NCBI GenBank assembly: GCA_937992055.1
Contig: CALKLQ010000019.1
Location: forward strand, 1-8,151
From: an uncultured Clostridia bacterium
GTDB lineage: Bacteria; Bacillota; Clostridia; Christensenellales; UBA1242
Length of the DNA: 8,151 nucleotides
Direction: 5' to 3'
Shown here piece by piece: positions 1 through 6,111 of the stretch; within the stretch, counting starts at the first letter, position 1, and the number at the start of each line of letters is the position of its first letter. The notes under the pieces are model-generated. The model did not search any database, was not told the DNA's origin, and was given only the letters and a program-made list of their open reading frames with translations. A program made the position numbers and the translations under genes.

Positions 1-376
1 CGTGACCTGTGTTGTATGGTGGGTCTATGTAAATCATTTTAATTCTGCCATTGTAGGAATTTTGCAAAAGTTTAAGAACTTCTAAATTGTCGCCTTCAAT
101 ATAAATATTTTTAGTTGTGTCCCAGTTTTTGCTTTCTTCTTTGCAAGGGCGTAGTGTTCCGGTAGAACGCTTTTGAGCAAGTTTTGTGGCTTCTGTTTTA
201 CCATTCCAAACAAAAGAATACTGTTCATTATTACGATTTATATTTTCGCCAAGCAACAATGCAAGTTCTTCAAAGTCAATTTTATCTTCCTTCACAATGC
301 TAGGAAAAAGTTCTTTTAACTTTTCAATGTTATCCTTAACCAAATCCCTTGTCATTCCATCTAATTTTTCAATCAT
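1..376 (-). CDS. Type III restriction-modification DNA methyltransferase (Mod-like), N-terminal part
   Basis: Partial gene: only the first 125 codons are in the window and the rest lies beyond the left edge. It starts at ATG 376-374. The reading frame is open throughout and carries the N-terminal signature of type III Mod (beta-class, amino-group) methyltransferases: IEGDNLEVLKLL at residues 93-104, and motif IV IYIDPPYNTG at 115-124, where DPPY (118-121) is the catalytic motif for methylating the exocyclic amine of adenine (or cytosine N4). In beta-class enzymes the target-recognition and AdoMet-binding (FxGxG) parts follow motif IV, so both should lie outside the window. Such enzymes set host modification and specify the site cut by the partner Res nuclease. 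The gene lies 3 bases after the RhuM gene, with a strong ribosome binding site inside it, and is thus the third gene of the SNF2-RhuM-Mod operon. No simple-sequence repeat suggesting phase variation is visible in this part. The family call is firm; the type III versus related stand-alone beta-class assignment is likely but depends on unseen sequence. Confidence 0.9.
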   Translation of the reverse strand, partial: MIEKLDGMTRDLVKDNIEKLKELFPSIVKEDKIDFEELALLLGENINRNNEQYSFVWNGKTEATKLAQKRSTGTLRPCKEESKNWDTTKNIYIEGDNLEVLKLLQNSYNGRIKMIYIDPPYNTGH

Positions 377-379
377 TAT

Positions 380-1393
380 TTACTCCTCATCTTTTTTGTC
401 TGAAATCATCTTTTTAATAACTTTATCAAAATCTGATTCTATTTTTTGTGTCTTATTGAATATGTCATATTCGTTCTCTGCTTTTTCTTTGGCGTCTAGT
501 GTAGATATTTTTCCATTGTCTGGCAATATTTTATATTCATTAAATGTTAAAAACTTATCAATACTACCAGCGAATTGAGCCATTGTAAAAGTATTTTCTC
601 TTTCTATTAAGCCTTCAATATAATCAAAATAACCCGACACAGTTCTTTCTAATTTTTTAATTTCTTTTTCCTGTAAATAATTTTTTGCTATTGTTGTATC
701 AGATTTTAGTATTCTTCCATCTGGTGACTTTTTCCAAGTGGTTAAACCCATATTATCTTTTTTGTGGTCGGCATTTAAATAGATAATTTCTGCTGCGGTT
801 TTACCTGTTATTGCATAATGGAATTTATTTTGAACTGTAGCATAAAAATCTTTCGCAGTTTGAGTATTATTGTTGTAATCAATACTGCATTCAGCAAATA
901 TATCAGTAATTTGTTGCCAAATTCTTCTTTCGCTTGCACGAATTGAACGAACTCTTTCTAAAAGTTCTCTGAAATAATCTTTACCAAATACTTGCTCGCC
1001 TTGTTTTAATCTTTCATCATCTAAAACAAAGCCTTTTGTCATAAACTCTTTTAAAACTTTTGTCGCCCAAATTCTAAATTGAGTAGCCTTTGCCGAATTT
1101 ACTCTATATCCAACTGAAATTATTACATCGAGATTATAGAAATCAATTTCTCTTTTTATATCTCTAGTTCCTTCAGTTTGAACTATCGAGAATTTCTCGG
1201 TGGTTGAAGATTTTTCAAGTTCTCCACTTTCAAAAATATTTTTTAAATGCAATGATATATTATCTTTTGAACAGTCAAAAAGCATTGACATGCCTTTTTG
1301 TGTAAGCCAAATAGTTTCATCTTTAACTACAGCTTTAACTTTTACATCTTCATTTTCTACTTGATACATTAAAAATTGCATTTGTTTATCCAT
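380..1393 (-). CDS. RhuM-family protein (Virulence_RhuM family)
   Basis: 337 residues, about full length for the RhuM family (PF13310), named after a Salmonella pathogenicity-island gene; the biochemical activity is not established. Diagnostic segments are ETIWLTQKGMSMLFD (26-40), a helix-turn-helix-like part resembling phage anti-repressor (KilA-N/BRO-like) domains; FYNLDVIISVGYRVNS (85-100); TQFRIWATKVLKEFMTKGFVLDDERLK (104-130); the YFRELLERVRSIRASERR stretch (140-157); ATVQNKFHYAITGKTAAEII (185-204); NMGLTTW (214-220); and TIAKNYL (234-240). The tail (about 300-337) is charged and probably helical. There is no signal peptide or membrane segment, so it should be cytoplasmic. It sits between the SNF2 helicase gene (5-base gap) and the methyltransferase gene (3-base gap), which argues for a role within a DNA modification or defence system, perhaps DNA binding or regulation, rather than virulence. 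That role is inference from context. The ATG start is supported by a ribosome binding site overlapping the upstream stop codon. Confidence 0.92.
   Translation of the reverse strand: MDKQMQFLMYQVENEDVKVKAVVKDETIWLTQKGMSMLFDCSKDNISLHLKNIFESGELEKSSTTEKFSIVQTEGTRDIKREIDFYNLDVIISVGYRVNSAKATQFRIWATKVLKEFMTKGFVLDDERLKQGEQVFGKDYFRELLERVRSIRASERRIWQQITDIFAECSIDYNNNTQTAKDFYATVQNKFHYAITGKTAAEIIYLNADHKKDNMGLTTWKKSPDGRILKSDTTIAKNYLQEKEIKKLERTVSGYFDYIEGLIERENTFTMAQFAGSIDKFLTFNEYKILPDNGKISTLDAKEKAENEYDIFNKTQKIESDFDKVIKKMISDKKDEE
383..388 (-). promoter_or_regulatory. Ribosome binding site of the methyltransferase gene
   Basis: GAGGAG on the minus strand, six bases before ATG 376-374. It lies within the last codons of the RhuM gene, whose stop codon occupies 382-380. 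This fixes the methyltransferase start and suggests translation coupled to RhuM. Confidence 0.8.
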
Positions 1394-1398
1394 ATTAT

Positions 1399-3999
1399 TT
1401 ACCTCACTTCAAAGAATAACATAAAATTGTTTGATTTTGTTATGTTTTGCGGATATTTGTTTAAAATATCATCAATTTTTTGTTTTGTTTCTTTGTTTAT
1501 TTTTGATTTTTCGATAAACTCATTATCTCTAAGCTCAAAAAGTTTTTCGCTTAATTCAATTATTCGCTGATTTTTTGCAAGTCCTTGAGCAAAATTGTCA
1601 CTCGCACTTGCATTTTTAACAATTTCTATTTCTCTTTGCAAGTCCTTAATTTCCTTTTCAAGCTTTGCTTTTTTAATTTCAGCCAGCCTTTTGATATGAA
1701 AAATAGGTAGTTTTAATTTTTTGTCTAATTCCGTTTTAAGTGGTTCAACTATTTTAGGAACAACAAAGTCAAATTGTTCATTTAATTTAGTTCCTATATT
1801 TGCTGGAATTTCAATAGGACAAAACTCTTCACAATCAAAAGAAAGTATTTCATCACAAACTTCATTAGATAGCATATTATAATCTAAATCAATTCCAATT
1901 AAATTATATTTGAATTCGATGTTGTAACCATAACAAATTTTTAGTTTATTACAAGATATATAACCTTTAAGTCCTTTATATTTTCCATTTCCATTTAATA
2001 TCAGTTTAAGAGGTGTAATATTAGAACACATTTGCAAATTTGACAACATTTTTTGACAAGGCTCTGAGCTAATGGTAAATTTATGGTTTTCATCTTCAAT
2101 TAAAGAGTATCGAGAAGGTCTTGCAAAAGGATTTTTTTCATGCCAAGCGGAAAAAAATTCAAAAACATTATCGTTAATAAAACTATCTTTAAAATAAAAT
2201 TTTGCGAGTTCTTTTATCGCGCCATCAAGTTCTTTAACTTTTCTTTTGATAATCTCAGCCATATTTTGTGTTTTTTCAACTAGTGATTTATCAAAAGTAT
2301 TAAATAACACGTCGTTAGATTGTGCTTTAATTTCATCAAGTTCTTGTTTAAATTCTTCACTAAGTTCAGAAAAATCTATTTGGACTTCTTTTTTCTTTCT
2401 AACAATATCAAGGGTGTTTTTAATATTTTCATCAATACTTCCATCTTCGGCACCAGAGATAACTGTATCACTTGCGCCTATAATATTTCCAGAAATATTA
2501 AGTCTTTTATAAAAAAGTTCATACATTCTAACATCTGAAAAGTTATTAGGACAAATAAAGTTAATTACAAATACATCAGTTTTTTGCCCAATTCTATGAC
2601 AGCGAGATATTCTTTGCTCCATATCAAGCAAAACTTGTGGAAAATCATAGTTAATCACAAAAGCAGATTCCTGCCAGTTCAAACTCTCATTTCCTTTGTC
2701 TGTTGATATTAAAATACTAGCTTTATCGCTTCTTAAAAACTTTTGAATAGGCAAATCATCAGTTGTGCCATTAAAGGAATTTACTGAATAGTCAGTATTT
2801 TGCATTAAAAACTTATGTATATGTTCTTGCGTCTGTGTATTACTAGTAAAAATGACACATTTTTTAGCAATACCTTTTTTTGTAAATGTTGAGAAGGTTT
2901 GTTTTAATGCTTTTATCAACATTTCATCTTTGTTATTTTGAGTTATAGACGTTGCTATATCAAGCATTTTTTTAATTTCTCGAGATTCTTTCTGGTTTTC
3001 TTCGGTAGAATTTTTATTAAGTCTTACATATATTCCACTCAATGTTTTAGAAAGTGCATAGGCAGAAGAAGAAAGGGTTCCATAAAGCATAAGAGAAAGT
3101 TCATAAGGGTTCATCTCTGGAAAAGCTTGTCTTGTTGGCTTTGCAACATATTTTTCAATAAGAGAATAAAGTTCTTTTTCTTTATCAGTCATCTCATAAA
3201 TTTGTGTAAGAATTTGTCTTTCAGTTAATTTGGTTTCAAGTTTAACTTGATTTCTTAATGTTCTAAAAGTATATGGTGCAATTATATCTCGTAACTCAGG
3301 ATAATTTTCTGGTCTTCTAAAATATCTTTTATGAAATTCTTCATAATCAGTAAAAATACCATCATCTATAAAATTGATAAGTCCAAAAATATCATCTTCA
3401 TTTTTTTGAATTGGTGTCGCAGTCAATAATATTTTCTTTGCATTTCCAATTACTGATAAAATTGCATCTGCGGTTTTATTTTCTTTTATTTTGTAACTTC
3501 TAAATCTATGAGCTTCATCTAAAATGCAAAGTTGCCATTCATATTGTTTGAACTTTTCTAGATTCGCTATTAAATAATCATAAGAGGTCAGTACTATTCC
3601 TTTATTAAATTTGCTTAAAGATGTTAAAAAGTCATCATTAGTTGGTCTTTCAATATTGTCTAACACAAAACATTTAAAATTAAAAGTTCTTACAATGTTG
3701 TTAAGCCAATTTGTTACTGTTGGTGTGGGCACAACAACAAGAATATTACTATCAGTATCATTATATTGAGCCAAAATAAGCAGTGCCTCCATTGTTTTTC
3801 CAAGCCCAGCTTCATCTGCCAAAATAAAACCTTTAACAAAAGGATTTGCAGTCGCAAGGGTGGCAGCATAAATTTGATGAGAAAAAACCTCAATACTACT
3901 TCTTAAATATTGTGGTACCAAATTTTCCATCTTACCTATTTCAAAGTCTTTTTCAATCTGTTTAACTTTATAGAATGCTTGTATATTATTGTTGATCAT
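1399..3999 (-). CDS. SNF2/RapA-like superfamily 2 helicase
   Basis: 866 residues. The N-terminal half is a complete SNF2-type ATPase: Q-motif region VFSHQ (38-42), Walker A/motif I ADEAGLGKT (61-69), motif Ia VVPTPTVTNW (89-98), motif II DEAH (161-164), motif III LLTATPIQ (191-198), helicase C-terminal part from about 378 (CVIFTSNTQTQEHIHKFL), motif V STDKGNESLNWQ (432-443) and motif VI QRISRCHRIGQ (462-472). All key residues, including K68, D161 and R463, are present, so an active ATP-dependent DNA translocase is expected. Such proteins (RapA, and helicases of several defence loci) usually translocate on duplex DNA without necessarily unwinding it. Residues about 500-866 match no domain I recognise; they contain charged, coiled-coil-like helices near 536-600 and 768-795. 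It is the first gene of an operon with the RhuM and Mod-like methyltransferase genes. The ATG start is supported by AAGGA six bases upstream. Likely role: the motor component of a modification-linked defence system (inference). RapA itself is unlikely given the context and the different C-terminus. Confidence 0.92.
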   Translation of the reverse strand: MINNNIQAFYKVKQIEKDFEIGKMENLVPQYLRSSIEVFSHQIYAATLATANPFVKGFILADEAGLGKTMEALLILAQYNDTDSNILVVVPTPTVTNWLNNIVRTFNFKCFVLDNIERPTNDDFLTSLSKFNKGIVLTSYDYLIANLEKFKQYEWQLCILDEAHRFRSYKIKENKTADAILSVIGNAKKILLTATPIQKNEDDIFGLINFIDDGIFTDYEEFHKRYFRRPENYPELRDIIAPYTFRTLRNQVKLETKLTERQILTQIYEMTDKEKELYSLIEKYVAKPTRQAFPEMNPYELSLMLYGTLSSSAYALSKTLSGIYVRLNKNSTEENQKESREIKKMLDIATSITQNNKDEMLIKALKQTFSTFTKKGIAKKCVIFTSNTQTQEHIHKFLMQNTDYSVNSFNGTTDDLPIQKFLRSDKASILISTDKGNESLNWQESAFVINYDFPQVLLDMEQRISRCHRIGQKTDVFVINFICPNNFSDVRMYELFYKRLNISGNIIGASDTVISGAEDGSIDENIKNTLDIVRKKKEVQIDFSELSEEFKQELDEIKAQSNDVLFNTFDKSLVEKTQNMAEIIKRKVKELDGAIKELAKFYFKDSFINDNVFEFFSAWHEKNPFARPSRYSLIEDENHKFTISSEPCQKMLSNLQMCSNITPLKLILNGNGKYKGLKGYISCNKLKICYGYNIEFKYNLIGIDLDYNMLSNEVCDEILSFDCEEFCPIEIPANIGTKLNEQFDFVVPKIVEPLKTELDKKLKLPIFHIKRLAEIKKAKLEKEIKDLQREIEIVKNASASDNFAQGLAKNQRIIELSEKLFELRDNEFIEKSKINKETKQKIDDILNKYPQNITKSNNFMLFFEVR
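1401..1405 (-). promoter_or_regulatory. Ribosome binding site of the RhuM gene, overlapping the SNF2 stop codon
   Basis: GAGGT on the minus strand, seven bases before ATG 1393-1391. Its last base is the first base of the SNF2 stop codon TAA (1401-1399), so termination and re-initiation are nearly superimposed. This is a typical arrangement for translational coupling. Confidence 0.7.
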
Positions 4000-4005
4000 T
4001 AAATT

Positions 4006-4010
4006 TCCTT
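4006..4010 (-). promoter_or_regulatory. Ribosome binding site of the SNF2 helicase gene
   Basis: AAGGA on the minus strand with six bases to ATG 3999-3997. No upstream gene overlaps it, in contrast to the two downstream genes of the operon. This is consistent with it being the first gene of its transcript. Confidence 0.6.
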
Positions 4011-4031
4011 GCTTTTACAAATATTTTTATA

Positions 4032-4040
4032 ATTGTATCA
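4032..4040 (-). promoter_or_regulatory. Candidate extended -10 promoter for the SNF2-RhuM-Mod operon
   Basis: TGATACAAT on the minus strand: a TGn extension followed by TACAAT, five of six matches to the -10 consensus. No recognisable -35 lies 17 bases upstream (the hexamer there reads CAAATA). It would give a leader of roughly 25-30 bases before the ribosome binding site region and ATG 3999. The surrounding AT-richness makes chance matches common, so the call is weak. A promoter somewhere in 4000-4157 is likely because a terminator precedes it. Confidence 0.3.
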
Positions 4041-4157
4041 GTCAATTTCTTCGGTATTTGTATTGATTAAATATGTAAAAAAATAAATATTCCAACCTGT
4101 ATTTAAGTTTAATACTAATTATCAACTTTTTTAATCTACTCCCCCTAAAAATTGAAA

Positions 4158-4202
4158 CAAAAAACCGACTTTTAAGTTCAAATATCAAACCCAAAAATCG
4201 GT
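4158..4202 (-). terminator. Intrinsic terminator after the zinc-ribbon gene (long hairpin plus U-tract)
   Basis: In the minus-strand RNA, bases 4202 to 4164 fold into a hairpin of about 17 base pairs with no bulge. The base is ACCGA paired with UCGGU, then a U-G wobble, four U-A pairs, two G-U wobbles, G-C, two U-A and further weak pairs, closing a small loop. It is followed at once by a run of U residues (4163-4159). The wobble pairs become C-A mismatches on the plus strand, so the structure is specific to leftward transcription. It lies about 85 bases after the zinc-ribbon stop codon and before the SNF2 operon, fitting termination of the core transcript. Confidence 0.7.
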
Positions 4203-4288
4203 CTAAAACTGCCTAAACTATCAAAAGTGTCATGATCTCTGTACATGACTGTCCTAAACCGCTTGACAGAAACAAAGTATTGCGACGC
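4203..4288. repeat. Repeat- and palindrome-rich spacer at the core/accessory junction
   Basis: This non-coding stretch follows the zinc-ribbon stop codon and is less AT-rich than the bases beyond 4157. It contains inverted repeats GTCATG/CATGAC (4229-4234 and 4244-4249, loop 9) and CTGTC/GACAG (4249-4253 and 4265-4269, loop 11), which share one base and so form back-to-back hairpins. Two near-identical direct repeats, ACTGCCTAAAC (4208-4218) and ACTGTCCTAAAC (4248-4259), are 40 bases apart. It could be a structured 3' untranslated region or small RNA ending at the adjacent terminator, or the remnant end of an insertion sequence with repeated transposase sites. I do not recognise a specific family. 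Confidence 0.45.
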
Positions 4289-4990
4289 TTATTTATTCTT
4301 ATAAATTATTCGACGGCAATTTTCACACTCTACAAACCCTTTTTCTTTCAAACTCCCCATTGCAACATAAGATAAGCTCATCCTACATCCACCGCATGTG
4401 TTTTCCATTTCAGGCACAAATATTGGGAACATCTTATCTTGTCTTTTTTGTTTATATTTTGAAAGAAGGTCTGGTTCTATCTGTTTTTCTATTTCTTTTA
4501 ATTCATTTTCTATTTTATTTATTATTGGTGTAATCTCACTCATTTGCTTGTCATATTTTTCTTTGTGGACCTTATGATTTTGCCTTGCCAAATTATAACT
4601 TTTTTTAGCGCTTTCAAATTGGTTTAAAATGTTATTTATATTTTCAGCAATGAAAACAAACTTTTTTTCTAAAATAGCTAGGTTATTAGCAATGGAGTTA
4701 GTCAAATGCTCATAAGTTTCTATTTCAGCCAAGCTAGAGCTTTCAAGCTTTTGCTTTGAAATTGTTTCAAGTTTACTCGAGTTCTCCTCAAAAGTTTTTA
4801 CAAGTTTATTATATTCTGCCAACAAATCACCTGCCACTTTTTCAAGTTGCAATGACTTGTTTTGTGATTCTTTCACCTTGGCAATCATATCATTAAGGAC
4901 CTTTTTACTCTCACTGTCATTGATTTTTCTTTCCAGTTTAATTATTTCAAAATCCTTTTTTTGATATTCCAAAAGTTTTTCAATATTCAT
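4289..4990 (-). CDS. Coiled-coil protein with C-terminal C4 zinc ribbon (CdsZ/FlgZ-like family)
   Basis: 233 residues, usual length for the C4-type zinc-ribbon family (zf-RING_7, PF02591; formerly DUF164). Residues about 5-175 are almost entirely charged heptad-like helix, predicted to form a long helical hairpin. The C-terminus carries the zinc ribbon: C199-x2-C202 (CGGC) and C222-x2-C225 (CENC), with the conserved basic stretch LSKYKQKRQ (176-184) before it. There is no signal peptide or membrane segment. Known relatives are Helicobacter HP0958 (FlgZ) and Chlamydia CT398 (CdsZ), which bind sigma-54 or secretion components and, for HP0958, mRNA. In Bacillota the role is not established, and nothing here shows a sigma-54 or flagellar link. 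It follows rpoD in the same direction after about 60 bases; in many Clostridia trmK and a Nif3-like gene lie between them, but they are absent here. The ATG start has only a modest upstream ribosome binding site (GTGAG). Confidence 0.88.
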   Translation of the reverse strand: MNIEKLLEYQKKDFEIIKLERKINDSESKKVLNDMIAKVKESQNKSLQLEKVAGDLLAEYNKLVKTFEENSSKLETISKQKLESSSLAEIETYEHLTNSIANNLAILEKKFVFIAENINNILNQFESAKKSYNLARQNHKVHKEKYDKQMSEITPIINKIENELKEIEKQIEPDLLSKYKQKRQDKMFPIFVPEMENTCGGCRMSLSYVAMGSLKEKGFVECENCRRIIYKNK

Positions 4991-5019
4991 ATTTATCTCA
5001 CTTTTAATGTTTTTTTTGG

Positions 5020-5048
5020 ATTATAACACAATAATCACAAAAGCACAA
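5020..5048 (-). promoter_or_regulatory. Extended -10 promoter of the zinc-ribbon gene
   Basis: On the minus strand TGTTATAAT (5028-5020) gives a perfect TATAAT -10 with a TGn extension. A partial -35 TTGTGC (5048-5043) stands 17 bases upstream; the extended -10 can offset the poor -35. Transcription would start near 5013, leaving a leader of about 22 bases before ATG 4990. No terminator separates the gene from rpoD, so read-through from the dnaG-rpoD transcript is probably a second source of expression. Confidence 0.5.
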
Positions 5049-5052
5049 AAGA

Positions 5053-6111
5053 TTAATCATCCATAAAATCTGCAAGCTTTTTACTACGATTTGGATGTCT
5101 AAGCTTTCTAAGAGCTTTTGCCTCTATCTGTCTAATTCTTTCTCTTGTCACATTAAACTCTCTTCCAACCTCTTCAAGAGTTCTTGGATGGGAGTCATCA
5201 AGACCATATCTAAGTCTTATAACCTTTTGTTCACGAGGAGTAAGCGTGTCAATTATTGCCATAAGTTGCTCTTTAAGAAGGTTTTGGGTTGCAACTTCTA
5301 TAGGTGAACGAATTGATTCATCTTCGATGAAATCTGCAATTTTGCTATCATCCTCTTCGCCTACTGGGTTTTCAAGAGATATTGGGTCTTGAGCAATTTT
5401 CTGGATTTCTGCAATTTTTTCAGGGGTTAGTCCCATAAATTCTGCAATCTCATCAGTTGTTGGGTCACGTCCTAATTTTTGCAAAAGTTGTCTTGTTGCT
5501 CGTGTAAGCTTGTGAATGGTTTCAACCATATGCACGGGAATTCTTATTGTTCTTGCCTGGTCCGCCATTGCTCTAGTGATAGATTGTCTTATCCACCAAG
5601 TAGCATATGTTGAAAATCTAAAGCCTTTTGTGTGGTCAAATTTTTCAACAGCTTTTAAAAGACCTAAATTCCCCTCTTGAATTAAATCAAGAAATTGCAT
5701 AGAGGTTCTTCCCACATATCTTTTAGCAATGCTTACAACAAGTCTTAAATTTGACTCTGAAAGCTTAGCCTTGGCATATTCATCACCTTCAAGCATTCGT
5801 TTTGCCAAAACTATTTCCTCTTCACTTGTTAAAAGAGGAACCTTCCCAATGTCTTTTAAATACATTTTAACCGGGTCATCAACATTAACAGAGGAAATAA
5901 TTTCATTTATAGTATCTTTATCGGTCTCTGGTTCAATGGCCTTAATAATTTTAATATTATTACTTTCAAGCGTATCAATTACATTTTGTATTTCGTCTGC
6001 CGTAGCCTCGTATTTTAAAAGCTTAAAATAAATATCCTCTTCATTCAAAGAGCCTTTTTTAGTTCCAATATCTAAAAACTTTGCTAATTCTGTCTCGATT
6101 TTTTCTCTCAC
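5053..6111 (-). CDS. rpoD: Primary RNA polymerase sigma factor RpoD (SigA, sigma-70)
   Basis: 352 residues, normal for the compact Gram-positive SigA type. It directs core RNA polymerase to housekeeping promoters. Regions in order: region 1.1-like helical domain (1-55), acidic linker, region 1.2 DDPVKMYLKDIGKVPLLT (78-95), region 2 (about 117-190) with core-binding FLDLIQEGNLGLLKAVEKFD and the -10-recognising/melting stretch FSTYATWWIRQSITRAMADQ (166-185), region 3 (about 192-272) and region 4 (about 285-340) whose helix-turn-helix TLEEVGREFNVTRERIRQIE (311-330) reads the -35. No large non-conserved insertion between 1.2 and 2.1, unlike proteobacterial RpoD. The start is GTG (6111-6109), overlapping the dnaG stop TGA by four bases; GGAGGA nine bases upstream supports it. 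One small oddity is GRTSMQFLD where relatives such as B. subtilis SigA read GRGMLFLD, a net one-residue gain in region 2. The dnaG-rpoD pair is a classic conserved operon (macromolecular synthesis operon). Confidence 0.97.
   Translation of the reverse strand: MREKIETELAKFLDIGTKKGSLNEEDIYFKLLKYEATADEIQNVIDTLESNNIKIIKAIEPETDKDTINEIISSVNVDDPVKMYLKDIGKVPLLTSEEEIVLAKRMLEGDEYAKAKLSESNLRLVVSIAKRYVGRTSMQFLDLIQEGNLGLLKAVEKFDHTKGFRFSTYATWWIRQSITRAMADQARTIRIPVHMVETIHKLTRATRQLLQKLGRDPTTDEIAEFMGLTPEKIAEIQKIAQDPISLENPVGEEDDSKIADFIEDESIRSPIEVATQNLLKEQLMAIIDTLTPREQKVIRLRYGLDDSHPRTLEEVGREFNVTRERIRQIEAKALRKLRHPNRSKKLADFMDD

Noticed and set aside
186..578. Plus-strand open frame of 130 codons
   Set aside because: It spans the end of the RhuM gene and the start of the methyltransferase gene on the other strand, is serine/phenylalanine/leucine-rich low-complexity, and has no family features. 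It is an antisense shadow.
2246..3228. Several plus-strand open frames opposite the SNF2 gene
   Set aside because: All are short, biased in composition (F, S, I, K) and antisense to an intact helicase with complete motifs.
1..3999. DISARM system
   Set aside because: A SNF2-type helicase with a methyltransferase recalls DISARM, but no DUF1998 (DrmB) or phospholipase-D (DrmC) protein is present, and the methyltransferase start resembles type III Mod. Genes beyond the left edge could change this.
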